A program made the position numbers and the translations under genes. Under the pieces are notes generated by a model. The model had not been told where the DNA came from, searched no databases, and was given only the letters and a program-made list of their open reading frames with translations. Positions 36,202-45,107 of a stretch of 64,000 bases of DNA are shown here, piece after piece (position 1 is the first letter of the stretch; the number at the start of each line of letters is the position of its first letter). This stretch comes from Clostridium_AM sp963780135 (GTDB lineage: Bacteria; Bacillota; Clostridia; Clostridiales; Clostridiaceae), in the NCBI GenBank assembly GCA_963780135.1, contig CAWAAR010000003.1, positions 4,464,001 through 4,528,000 on the forward strand. The letters run 5' to 3'.

Positions 36202-38247
36202 TTAAACTTTATATTTTTCAATTAACTGCTTAAGCCTCTCTCCCATTTCTTGAAGATTGTTCGTTGCTTCTTCCAATTGTTTCATACTATCTACATTTTG
36301 AATACTTGCTTCATTTATTCCTTCCATGGCTATTGCCACTTGATCCATTCCTATCAATTGCTGCTGACTAGAAGCTTCTATTTGAATTGCTGCTTGAGCT
36401 GAAATAGTTATATTTTCCATAAGCCTTTCTATAGCATTGCCTGCTTCATAAGCTTTACTCATTCCTGTTTCAACAAGTTTTATTCCTTTTTCTGTGGTCA
36501 TTACAGCTGTATTTGTAGCTTTTTGTATATCTTTTAATATATTTCTTACATGTCTTGTTCCTTGCTTGGATTGATCTGATAAATTTCTAATTTCCTGTGC
36601 TACTATAGAGAATCCTTTTCCGTGTTCACCTGCTTTAGCTGCTTCTATTGAAGCATTTACCGCAAGAATATTAGACTGTTCTGAAATATTCTCCACACTT
36701 TCTATAAGCTCACCAATATTTTGACTTTGTTCACTTAGAGCCATAATACTCTCTGCAATTGCCTGCATTTGACTATTAATCACATTCATTCCTTCTATAG
36801 TTTCTTCCGTTGACTTACCACCTGATTCTGATATTTCAAGAGATTGTTTTGCAGTGTTTGAAACATTTTTTGTTTTTTCACTGGATATATGCACAGTTTG
36901 CTTTACCTCTTCCACTGTTGATGTCGTTTCACTGACTGCAGAAGAAGTTTGCGCTGCTCCTGAAGTTACTTGAGTAAGCGAAACTGTAATTTCACTTACA
37001 GAAGCTGCAAGCACATTTACAACATTTATAATTTCTTTTGTCTGTTCTCTAAGATGTTCAATCATATTAGATAACGACTCCATTAATGTTCCTATTTCAT
37101 CTGAACGTTTTTCTTTTGGCATTTCAACAGTTAAATCACCCTTTGAAACTTGATATGCAATTTTCGACATTTTTATCATTGGCGCTGCAATGTTTGACGA
37201 TATAATAAAAGAAATCACTATTATTATTAGCGCTGCAGCTATCAAAACAACTAGCATTAAGTTTTTTAATTTATTTATTGGTTGAAATGCCTCACTTTGA
37301 TCTATTTTTACTGTTAAACCCCATTTGAAATTATCAATATTTAATTGAGTATATGCAATAATAGATTTATTATTATGATAATCAAAATAAGTGCCAACAT
37401 TTGTTTTTCCTGATAATGCTTCTTCTGCTCCTTCAGTTTTTATTTCTTTTAAAAGTATAGTAGATTTTGCTTCTTTTACTTTTTCATCCGTTTCATCATT
37501 TAAAAACCTTGTATTGTTTCTAAGTTTATAATCCTCTCCAATTAATAGTACCTCTCCACTTTTCCCAAGATTCAAAGATTGCCAATCATTATTATTAGAT
37601 GTTATTTGGTTTATTTTTTCCGTTCCTAATTTAAAAATAAGAACTCCAATTTTTTCATCTCCTTTAAAAATTGGCGCTGCTATACAAGCAACAGGTTTAT
37701 TATTAGAAGGAGCATAAAATTCATAATCTGTAATTATTGTAAAATCTTTATTATTAGTACTTTTACAACCTTGAAACGCCTTGCTAACACTTGTATTTTT
37801 ATATGTATCTGTTAAAAGATTAGCTCCATAGTCTTGTTCTTTTAAAGTTGAATACAAAACATTGCCCGTTTTAGAATCTGCTAATAGTATATCTCCCTTT
37901 TCCATTTTGTTTGTAAAATTAGTAAATGTAGCATTATATTTATCATATACACCACTGTAGCCACTACTGTTAATAGGTGTCTCTGAGAATTTTTCCATAG
38001 CCTCTATAACTGTTGGCTCCTGTGCCATATATGAAATTCTACTTTTACCAGATTTAAAATATTCTTCTATGTCATTTCTCTTTGTATTTCTTAAAAGAGT
38101 AAGTTGATCAACAGCTTCTTGCTGAAGGGATTTTTTTGAATTATTATAATTAAGTCCTGCTATAATAGATGCTGGTACTATAGCTATAATTAAAAAATAT
38201 ATAATAAGCTTACCTCTTAACCCCTTAAATAAATTAAGTTTTTTCAT
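36202..38247 (-). CDS. methyl-accepting chemotaxis protein with Cache sensor
   Basis: 681 residues. TM1 (about 12-33), large extracellular Cache-type sensor (35-325), TM2 (about 328-352), HAMP (about 353-405) and cytosolic signalling domain with the hairpin region SIEAAKAGEHGKGFSIVAQEIRNLS. Methylation-type Glu/Gln repeats occur in the helices. It is the only receptor in the Wsp-like operon and sits between cheW and cheA, so it is the likely sensor for this pathway. The ligand cannot be told from sequence. An AAGGAGG site precedes the ATG. Confidence 0.93.
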   Translation of the reverse strand: MKKLNLFKGLRGKLIIYFLIIAIVPASIIAGLNYNNSKKSLQQEAVDQLTLLRNTKRNDIEEYFKSGKSRISYMAQEPTVIEAMEKFSETPINSSGYSGVYDKYNATFTNFTNKMEKGDILLADSKTGNVLYSTLKEQDYGANLLTDTYKNTSVSKAFQGCKSTNNKDFTIITDYEFYAPSNNKPVACIAAPIFKGDEKIGVLIFKLGTEKINQITSNNNDWQSLNLGKSGEVLLIGEDYKLRNNTRFLNDETDEKVKEAKSTILLKEIKTEGAEEALSGKTNVGTYFDYHNNKSIIAYTQLNIDNFKWGLTVKIDQSEAFQPINKLKNLMLVVLIAAALIIIVISFIISSNIAAPMIKMSKIAYQVSKGDLTVEMPKEKRSDEIGTLMESLSNMIEHLREQTKEIINVVNVLAASVSEITVSLTQVTSGAAQTSSAVSETTSTVEEVKQTVHISSEKTKNVSNTAKQSLEISESGGKSTEETIEGMNVINSQMQAIAESIMALSEQSQNIGELIESVENISEQSNILAVNASIEAAKAGEHGKGFSIVAQEIRNLSDQSKQGTRHVRNILKDIQKATNTAVMTTEKGIKLVETGMSKAYEAGNAIERLMENITISAQAAIQIEASSQQQLIGMDQVAIAMEGINEASIQNVDSMKQLEEATNNLQEMGERLKQLIEKYKV

Positions 38248-38273
38248 GTTCTATGTCTTCCTCCTTAAAATTG

Positions 38274-38762
38274 TTAAATAACTTTCTCATCGACAATAAT
38301 TTTTTCATCCAACATTATATTTTTAATATGTAAAATAACACTTTTCTCTTTCGTTATACCTCTAAAATACTCTTTTTTTGTATTTATCATAGCTAAAACA
38401 TCTTTTTGTATTTCTAGTAGAGGAATTTTACTACAACCTAAAATACGATCTGCTGCTATTCCAACCTCTATACCATTAAATTTTACAACTATTACATTTT
38501 TAACATCACCACAATCTATTGCTTTTGAAGTAAATCCTAAAAAATTTCTAATGTCTATTGTAGATATTATCTTTCCTCTAAAATTCATTATACCTATGAC
38601 AAAATTAGGAGTACAAGGAAGTTTCGCAATGTTTTTTAATGAACATATTTCATCTACATATAAAATCTCAATAGCATATTTTTCATTATTTTTGCCATTG
38701 TTTAATAAAAATTGAATTACTTCTATATTAGCATTTTCCTTATTTCCATTACATTTTTCCAT
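38274..38762 (-). CDS. cheW: CheW-type coupling protein
   Basis: 162 residues, single CheW domain (about 18-150) with IEILYVDEI..IAKLPCTPNFVIGIMNFRGKI, typical of the fold. It links the receptor to CheA. The coding sequence overlaps the end of the cheR gene by 14 bases, so translation is coupled. Only one CheW is encoded here, whereas the Pseudomonas Wsp operon has two (WspB and WspD). Confidence 0.92.
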   Translation of the reverse strand: MEKCNGNKENANIEVIQFLLNNGKNNEKYAIEILYVDEICSLKNIAKLPCTPNFVIGIMNFRGKIISTIDIRNFLGFTSKAIDCGDVKNVIVVKFNGIEVGIAADRILGCSKIPLLEIQKDVLAMINTKKEYFRGITKEKSVILHIKNIMLDEKIIVDEKVI

Positions 38763-40167
38763 ATAAATCTCCTATACAATTTACATTCTCAATTACCTGT
38801 TTAAGCATTCCTACTGTAGTTTCTCCTGAATGCGGAACTATATCTTCTTCATTAAAATTTCCAAGTAATATAAGAGAAATTTTAAAATTTTTAAAAGCTT
38901 CTTTAAGTTTTTGCTGCTTCAGGTTTAAATTTCCAAGGTTAAAATATGCCATGATAAAATCCGAATCCAAATAAATAGCTCTTTTCAATGATATTATAGC
39001 TTCAACAATATTTCCTTGTTCCTCTTGAATACTTGCTAGAAGATAATAATTTGTTGGATTTGTTTTTTCTTCACAAATAATTTTTTTGCAACATTCAAGT
39101 GCTTCATGAAGTTTTCCCTCATTGGCAAGGCATTGACATAAGTTTTTAAGTTTTTTTATACTTATTTTGGTTTCTTTTTCAGGAGTTTTTAAGGGTATAC
39201 TTGTGTTTTTTGAAATTAATCTTAAATCATTTTTCAATGTACCATACTTGTTAATTTCTTGTTCTATTAAAGAATTTTCTAATATATCCTTTTTATAGAT
39301 AACTTTTTCAACTTTATCTATACTAGTATTTTTATTATATAAAAATGTATCATTAATATTTACAGGAATAAAGCATGTACTATTAATATATAAATTTTCA
39401 GCAGGCGCTACAATTAACCAACCTTCATTTATAAGCGATTTATAAAAATGATTAATTATTTTTTGTGCTCTATATTTATTAAAATATATAAGAACATTTC
39501 TACAAAATATAATATCAATGTTATTTATAATTTTATTATTTAATAAATAAATATCACTTACTAAATTTAAATTATGAAATTCTACAAGTTTTGAAATGGA
39601 ATCTTTGATTTTGTATTGATTATTGTTGATTCTATCAAAATACTTTTTTTTAAAGCTTTCATTTAATCCTCTGAAGGACCACTCACCATAAATTCCATTT
39701 TTAGCCCTATTTAAAAAATTTTCATTTATGTCTGTAGCGATAATTTTTATATTCCAATCTTCATAATCAGGAATAAGTTCTTTAATTAAAATAGCTATTG
39801 AATAAGCTTCCTCTCCTGTAGAACATCCAGCGCTCCAAATTTTCAAGGTTTTGCTGGTATTTTTTCTACTAATGATTATATTTTGTAGTATTTTTTCTCT
39901 AACTATTTGGAATAATTTTTTATCTCTAAAAAAATAAGTTTCTCCAATAGTAATGCAGATTACTAAATCTTCAAGTTCCTTATGAGAAAGTTTATTTGAA
40001 ACCATATCGTAAATATACTCCTCAATTTTAACATTCTTTTGTTTTGCAGCATTAGATAATGCTCTTAAAAAATCTTTAGTTCTCTTTTCTGGAAAATATA
40101 TTCCAAATTTTGATTCTATAAAATTATTGGCTTGTTCAATAACATTCTTTGAAATACTGTCGCTCAT
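38749..40167 (-). CDS. cheR: CheR methyltransferase with TPR repeats (WspC-like)
   Basis: About 472 residues: N-terminal helical and SAM-dependent methyltransferase domains (1-270; SAGCSTGEEAYSIA is the SAM loop; IATDINENFL; IFCRNVLIYFN), then a linker and C-terminal TPR repeats (about 340-450; YYLLASIQEEQGNIVEAIISLKRAI). Methylates receptor glutamates. The TPR extension is the WspC-type arrangement. First gene of the chemosensory operon. ATG at 40173 overlaps the AGAGGG ribosome site, so the ATG at 40167 is preferred. Confidence 0.93.
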   Translation of the reverse strand: MSDSISKNVIEQANNFIESKFGIYFPEKRTKDFLRALSNAAKQKNVKIEEYIYDMVSNKLSHKELEDLVICITIGETYFFRDKKLFQIVREKILQNIIISRKNTSKTLKIWSAGCSTGEEAYSIAILIKELIPDYEDWNIKIIATDINENFLNRAKNGIYGEWSFRGLNESFKKKYFDRINNNQYKIKDSISKLVEFHNLNLVSDIYLLNNKIINNIDIIFCRNVLIYFNKYRAQKIINHFYKSLINEGWLIVAPAENLYINSTCFIPVNINDTFLYNKNTSIDKVEKVIYKKDILENSLIEQEINKYGTLKNDLRLISKNTSIPLKTPEKETKISIKKLKNLCQCLANEGKLHEALECCKKIICEEKTNPTNYYLLASIQEEQGNIVEAIISLKRAIYLDSDFIMAYFNLGNLNLKQQKLKEAFKNFKISLILLGNFNEEDIVPHSGETTVGMLKQVIENVNCIGDLYGKM

Positions 40168-40346
40168 TTTCATCCCTCTAATTTAATTTTTTTTACTTAA
40201 CTTATATACAAATTACTGTTTTTAGGACTATATCCTTATACATTATAACTTATATTTAGATTCATATAAATACTCGTTTATTATATGAAAACTAAGTTAT
40301 GCATTTTTGTCAAGTTATCTTTATTAATATGCATAATAAAAAATGA

Positions 40347-40382
40347 AGCTAAATCCTATTTTAGATAACTTCATTTTTCATA
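40347..40382 (-). terminator. probable terminator after the TauE/SafE-like gene
   Basis: Imperfect hairpin with outer arms AAAAATGAAG / CTTCATTTTT, followed on the minus strand by a T-rich stretch. It lies about 30 bp after the stop codon at 40414 and separates this gene from the chemosensory operon. Confidence 0.55.
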
Positions 40383-40413
40383 TGTTTTCATTCATATTTT
40401 TGATGTTAAAATA

Positions 40414-40779
40414 TTACTTTCCAAAAAGCATCTTCACTCCAACTAATATAGTAAATATGGCAAAACTTTTTTTCATAATATTGATTGGGATATTATTTGC
40501 CATTTGAGCACCAAATTTAGCACCAATGAACATAGCTATGCATATTGATATACCAGCTACTATATTTACATTACCCTTTTTATAGTATGTCAAAAATGCT
40601 AAAATACCTACAGGAGGAAGCATAATGGCAAGAGATGTTCCTTGTGCCTTTAATTGTGTAAAGCCCATAAAAAACATCAATGCTGGTATTATTACAATGC
40701 CACCCCCTATACCAAATAATCCGCTTAATATTCCAGCAGCAATACCAATTAAAGCAAAAGCTATTATATTCATAATCAT
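40414..40779 (-). CDS. half-size TauE/SafE (DUF81) membrane protein
   Basis: 121 residues with four hydrophobic segments. The glycine motif IGGGIVIIPAL after the first helix and the GTSLA motif define the TauE/SafE family of anion (sulfite, taurine-linked sulfonate) exporters. Full members have about 250 residues and two such halves; this gene encodes one half only, as in other Firmicutes where pairs or dimers of half-size proteins are found. No second half is next to it here. Frame upstream to 40812 lacks a ribosome site; AAGGAG precedes ATG at 40779. The substrate is unknown. Confidence 0.8.
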   Translation of the reverse strand: MIMNIIAFALIGIAAGILSGLFGIGGGIVIIPALMFFMGFTQLKAQGTSLAIMLPPVGILAFLTYYKKGNVNIVAGISICIAMFIGAKFGAQMANNIPINIMKKSFAIFTILVGVKMLFGK

Positions 40780-40856
40780 GTTTTCCACTCCTTTTTCATT
40801 GATACTTTCCAAAATTAATATACATTTAAAATGATAAAAATGAACTTATACCTAAG

Positions 40857-42284
40857 TTACATAATCTTTAAAATTTCATCTTGCTCAATCCTAATAGTTA
40901 TTTTAGTTCCCTGATTAATTTTACTTTCTATAACTATTTCTCCTCCATGAGCATTAACCACCTGTTTTGCTATTGCCATTCCAAGTCCTGACCCTTCTAC
41001 ACTGGAAGTATTAGTTCCTCTATAATATCTGTCAAAAATGTGTTTTAAGTCATTTTCATTTATTCCTTTTCCATTGTCCTCTATAACTATATTTATACTA
41101 TCAGTTTTGTAAACATGTATTTCTACTATTACATTATAATCATTATATTTTAATGAATTTATAACTAAATTTGTAATGGCTCTTTTCATAAGGTTAAAAT
41201 CTATATCAGCATATATTTTATCAGTGTCTTTAAAAATGATATTTCTATTTTTAAAAACAGGATCATTTAGTATTTCTCCAATTATTTCTTGTATAAATTT
41301 TTTTAAATTTACCTTTGTCAATTTTAAAGGTATGAGTTTATTTTTCAATTTGTTTGTTAAATTTAAATCTTCAATTAAACTTTGAATATACAAAGATTTA
41401 TTCCATATTATAACAGAGTATTCTTTTACCTCTTCACCTGTAAAATTATAATCTGGATCCTTCATAATTTCAGCAAAACCTTTTATTGAAGCAAGTGGGG
41501 TTTTCAAATCATGCGAAATAGAATAAATCCACTGGTTTCTCATGTTTTCAAGCTCTTTCCTATCTTCCCTGGTTTTATTTAAAATATTGCCTAAATTATT
41601 CAAATCCACAAAAACTTGTTTATAAATTCCTTTTGGTTTATATGTTTTGTTATAATTTCCTAAAGATAAATCCCTTATACCTTTAATTATTTCGTTAATA
41701 GGATTTGCAAATTTTTCTGCTAAAATTAAATAAGATAGCAAAACTATAACAATAACATCAATTGCAAATATAAAACCTATATGTTTTAATATGTTAATAT
41801 AAAAATAGGGTTTATAAACTAAAGTATGTTTTGCTACATTATTTATGGAAAATCCTATTAAATACAAATATGTATTATTTTTATAACTTATCTTAGAAAT
41901 AAACACAGTGTCCCCTTCTATATCATACTTATTAGCATGTATGAGTTCAAATGTGGAATATTTAGTTGGTATTTTTACAGGTTTATAAAGAGAGTATACC
42001 TCTTTTAAATTTTCATCCACTATTTGAATCCAAGCACTGTTATTTTTCAACGCTATTAGCCCTTTGTTTGAAACATTTATTGAATCATTTTTCAAATTTA
42101 TATTTTCTTTAAAGTTCAAAGTAAATTTTTCTGGTGACATAGTTATGTCAAAATTATTTTTTTCCATTGCACTAAACATACCTATATTTACTATACTTAA
42201 AACTATAAAAATAGTCACAAAAAATATTATAAAAATATTGATTATTTTAAATTTCATTCTGTGCTTGTTTTGTTTTTTGAACAT
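40857..42284 (-). CDS. sensor histidine kinase
   Basis: 475 residues. TM1 (about 14-36), extracellular sensor (about 37-165), TM2 (about 168-190), HAMP (about 190-240), HisKA with phospho-acceptor His in SISHDLKTPLASIKGF, and HATPase (N box LVINSLKYND, DNGKGI, GSGLGMA). Genes are 15 bp from the response regulator upstream, so they form a two-component pair of VanS/PhoR class. The HATPase is intact. The signal is unknown; the following TauE/SafE-like gene (40414) is a possible target. Confidence 0.93.
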   Translation of the reverse strand: MFKKQNKHRMKFKIINIFIIFFVTIFIVLSIVNIGMFSAMEKNNFDITMSPEKFTLNFKENINLKNDSINVSNKGLIALKNNSAWIQIVDENLKEVYSLYKPVKIPTKYSTFELIHANKYDIEGDTVFISKISYKNNTYLYLIGFSINNVAKHTLVYKPYFYINILKHIGFIFAIDVIVIVLLSYLILAEKFANPINEIIKGIRDLSLGNYNKTYKPKGIYKQVFVDLNNLGNILNKTREDRKELENMRNQWIYSISHDLKTPLASIKGFAEIMKDPDYNFTGEEVKEYSVIIWNKSLYIQSLIEDLNLTNKLKNKLIPLKLTKVNLKKFIQEIIGEILNDPVFKNRNIIFKDTDKIYADIDFNLMKRAITNLVINSLKYNDYNVIVEIHVYKTDSINIVIEDNGKGINENDLKHIFDRYYRGTNTSSVEGSGLGMAIAKQVVNAHGGEIVIESKINQGTKITIRIEQDEILKIM

Positions 42285-42299
42285 AATTTTACTTCCTCA

Positions 42300-43019
42300 T
42301 TATTCATTACTAGGACAGAATTTATATCCCATACCTTTAATAGTCTTAATTAATTTTGGTTTAGAAGGATCTTCCTCTAATTTTTCTCTAAGTTTTCTTA
42401 TATAAACCATTACACTATTTTCGTATCCTAAAAAATCACTTCCCCATACCTTAAGCAATATTAAATTTTTGCTTAATATGCAATTTGGATTTTCTGCGAA
42501 ATATAACAAAAGATTAAATTCCTTTGCTGTAAGTATTAATTCTTCTTCCCCTTTAAAAACTATGCCTTTTTTTACATCAATACTTATGTTGCCACCACTT
42601 ATAATTTTACTTCTAGCGCTTTCTTTTTCTTGCACATAAGAATTTCGCTTTAAGTTAGCCACAACTCTTAAAACAACTTCTTTAGGGCTAAAGGGCTTGG
42701 TTACATAATCATCTGCTCCTAATTTAAAAGCCAAAAATTTGTCAAAATCCTCAGATTTTGCAGTCAAAAATATGATTGGTACATTGGTGAAATTTCTTAC
42801 TTCCTTGCAAACATCAAAACCCTCCATGTCTGGGAGCATAACATCTAATAATATTATATCAGGGCTAACTTCTCTACACATTTTCACAGCATTTAATCCA
42901 TTTGTAGTTTTGTAAATATTAGAAAATCCTTCCTTTTTGAGCACCGCTTCCATAAGTACTAAAAGTTCAACTTCATCATCTACTATAATAATTTTTTTAT
43001 CAAATACAGATTGCTGCAT
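42300..43019 (-). CDS. OmpR-family response regulator
   Basis: 239 residues: receiver (9-125; IVDDEVE, phospho-acceptor Asp in LLDVMLPDMEG, Lys in VTKPFSP) and a winged-helix DNA-binding domain (about 140-235; LTAKEFNLLLYF and VMVYIRKLREKLEED). It is the partner of the histidine kinase downstream. ATG start; the ribosome site (GGCGATGA) is weak. The regulon is unknown. Confidence 0.93.
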   Translation of the reverse strand: MQQSVFDKKIIIVDDEVELLVLMEAVLKKEGFSNIYKTTNGLNAVKMCREVSPDIILLDVMLPDMEGFDVCKEVRNFTNVPIIFLTAKSEDFDKFLAFKLGADDYVTKPFSPKEVVLRVVANLKRNSYVQEKESARSKIISGGNISIDVKKGIVFKGEEELILTAKEFNLLLYFAENPNCILSKNLILLKVWGSDFLGYENSVMVYIRKLREKLEEDPSKPKLIKTIKGMGYKFCPSNE

Positions 43020-43080
43020 TTATTCATCGCCTACCTTTGCACTTCTAATATTTAAATTATGTTTTTTATCCGATCGCTAC

Positions 43081-43222
43081 CATTGCTAACACACCCCATC
43101 TTCTTCAAAGTTGGGAATAAGCACTGCTACGCGCCTGGATAAGTTCTTCTAAGGTTCAGATTACGATCGGTATTCCTTATAAGCAAACTCCACCTGAACC
43201 TTAGAATCACTTGATAACTTTT
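43081..43222 (+). repeat. intergenic inverted-repeat element, AAGGTTCAG type
   Basis: Arms TTCTAAGGTTCAG (43147-43159) and CTGAACCTTAGAA (43194-43206) are perfect. Outside and between them are further paired bits, such as CGATCG around 43073 and 43164, and GGGAATAAG (43114) against CTTAT (43177). The higher GC content compared with flanks marks it as foreign to the background. The gap 43020-43327 holds no gene. It may be a non-autonomous repeat or a structured RNA; neither was established. Confidence 0.6.
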
Positions 43223-43327
43223 TAAAATAGCATCATTATTATTATAAACAAAAATAACAAATATTCAAATCAATGCATAATTAATTATATTAAGTATGAA
43301 ACTTATATACATGATAAATTTCAGATT

Positions 43328-44197
43328 TTATAAAGCTCTAAATTTCTCAGATTTGTACTCATATTTTCCGTTTAAAACATCCTGAATTAAACTAACTATT
43401 TTTTCTTTATCTTTTGGCAAAGTTCCCCTTAGTGATATATAATTTGATGCATGGTTGCTTCTAAAAATACAATTAGTTGCATTTACATTTTTAACTAGTT
43501 CTAAAGTTTCTAACATAACTTCTTCTTGGTTTAAAAGTTGAAACTTTCCAGAATTAATATCTTCATGTATTTTTGTTCCAAGTTCCACTAAAAGAGTCAA
43601 AATTCCAATATAATCAGGATCAATAGCACTTAAAACCTTTGCAGAGTCTAGTGCATTTTCTTTCCACTTATGTTTTCCTGATATACCTGAAATAAGAGTG
43701 ACCGAAAGCTTAATACCACTAATTTTAATTTTTTTACCCGCTTTTATTATCTCCTCTGAAGTAACACCTTTTTGTATTTCTTGCAATACTTCATCGTTTC
43801 CACTTTCTATTCCCATGTATAGTATTCCAATGCCAAGTTCTTTTAATTTTCTAAGTTCCTCTTGTGACTTTCTTAAAATATCCTTTGGAGTAGCATAAGC
43901 TGAAACTCTTTCACATTCTGGAAATAGCTTCTTTATCTTAAGTAGTATTTCCGTTAGTTTTTCCATTCCAAGTACTAGTGCATCACCGTCCGCCAAAAAT
44001 ATACGTTCTACTTTATTATACATTTTTCTAGCTTCATATAAATCCTTATAAATATCTTCTAAATTTCTTACTTTAAACTTCTTATTTTTATACATACTAC
44101 AAAAACTACATTTATTGTGATTACATCCTATAGTAACTTGAATTATTAAGCTATAAGCTTCACTAGGTGGTCTATATACAATACCTTCATATTCCAA
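43328..44197 (-). CDS. radical SAM protein
   Basis: 289 residues. The cluster motif CNHNKCSFC (CX4CX2C) near residue 25, then GDALVLG, the GIESGNDEVL beta-strand motif and KLSVTLISGISG are typical of radical SAM enzymes of the Elp3/MiaB-like SPASM-less type (YgiQ relatives). There is no TRAM or B12-binding domain. The reaction is unknown. The frame opens at 44233 with TTG; AAAAGGAG precedes a second TTG at 44197 (MEYEGIVY), which I prefer. It is flanked by non-coding repeat elements on both sides, so no operon context helps. Confidence 0.85.
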   Translation of the reverse strand: MEYEGIVYRPPSEAYSLIIQVTIGCNHNKCSFCSMYKNKKFKVRNLEDIYKDLYEARKMYNKVERIFLADGDALVLGMEKLTEILLKIKKLFPECERVSAYATPKDILRKSQEELRKLKELGIGILYMGIESGNDEVLQEIQKGVTSEEIIKAGKKIKISGIKLSVTLISGISGKHKWKENALDSAKVLSAIDPDYIGILTLLVELGTKIHEDINSGKFQLLNQEEVMLETLELVKNVNATNCIFRSNHASNYISLRGTLPKDKEKIVSLIQDVLNGKYEYKSEKFRAL

Positions 44198-44250
44198 ATA
44201 TAAAATCTCCTTTTCATAAAATTTATATGGCAATTTACAATTTAAAAATT

Positions 44251-44939
44251 ATGCGACGCAAGTGGCAATGAAAATAGGGTTCAGTGGCTGATAAACCCTA
44301 ATCGTCAGGTTGGAATTCACTTAGCTTTTGAGTAGTTTCAAAGGTTTTTGCATTAAAAAATCAAAGGCGATTAGCCTTTTAACTTTGAAAAAAATTATAT
44401 TTTTAAGTAATTAAGCAGTGAACCCAAGTTTCTAATGCTAACCTTAATGTTTTTTCTTACAGAAATCTGTTTAAGTATGAGTCAAAATTCACTTTATTGT
44501 GCTTTATATTCATTACTTCAAATCTAGTGTTTGTTGGTTAGTTACAAGAATTAATGATAATTTCCAGTGTAATGTCGTACGAATTCCCTGAAAACAAGAA
44601 AATTAACAGGCTAATCGCCTTGGGATTTTTATCTTATAACTACACGTTGATGTCTACCTACTGTAAAACTTCCACTAAGTTTATATGAATTGATATCAGA
44701 ACCTTTGAAAATAATTAAATGCATACAAATCCAAACCTAACGGTATCAAGGCTTATCAGCCTTTTAATGAAGACTATATCCATTTGTAAAAAGCAAATTT
44801 AAATTGTAAGTGAGTACATTTACGGTAACTAGTTTTTATTTTAACTTATACATAATGGTATATTATAAGTTAAAATAAAAACACCACCATAATGTAGCCT
44901 GAATACAACTGAAATTTGAATTAACTACTTGCGTCACAT
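44251..44939 (-). mobile_element. 0.69-kb non-coding element with 13-bp terminal inverted repeats
   Basis: Ends are ATGCGACGCAAGT (44251-44263) and, inverted, ATGTGACGCAAGT (44939-44927), 12 of 13 identical. Inside are inverted copies of AAGGCGATTAGCCT-TTAA (44364-44382 and 44603-44621) and a diverged third copy (44748-44767). There is a perfect 18-bp hairpin at 44833-44881, and a minus-strand reading frame of 31 codons (44724-44629) ending SGSFTVGRHQRVVIR. No complete transposase frame exists. It could be a degenerate insertion sequence, a MITE, or a structured RNA. The strand given is that of the 31-codon frame. No transposase family can be named. Confidence 0.5.
44833..44881 (+). repeat. 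perfect 18-bp hairpin inside the 0.69-kb element
   Basis: Arms TTTTTATTTTAACTTATA and TATAAGTTAAAATAAAAA around a 13-base loop, no mismatches. It is AT-only, so it is weak as RNA but striking as DNA symmetry. Confidence 0.75.
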
Positions 44940-45021
44940 CTTGCTTATATCATAAAATAATTTCACTTTATAAATATTAGTATAACTTATATGTCCGTAA
45001 AAACAATAATTTTAATAAAAT

Positions 45022-45060
45022 AAGCTGCTAAAGATATTATTGTATCTTTAGCAGCTTATT
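45022..45060 (-). terminator. terminator of hcp
   Basis: Strong hairpin AAGCTGCTAAAGATA / TATCTTTAGCAGCTT with a 6-base loop, followed on the minus strand by TTATTTTATT. It lies 48 bp after the hcp stop codon; the T-tract on both sides suggests it works in either direction. Confidence 0.88.
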
Positions 45061-45107
45061 TTAAATTATAATTTTTAACCTCTGTTTATTGAAAATAGCC
45101 ACCATTA

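Noticed and set aside
40180..40320. TTGACA upstream of the chemosensory operon as its promoter
   Set aside because: The nearest TATAAT is 22 bp away, outside the useful spacing, and other combinations are weak, so no promoter is claimed.
44251..44939. Group II intron or intact insertion sequence
   Set aside because: No reverse transcriptase, maturase or transposase frame and no domain V-like hairpin were recognised.
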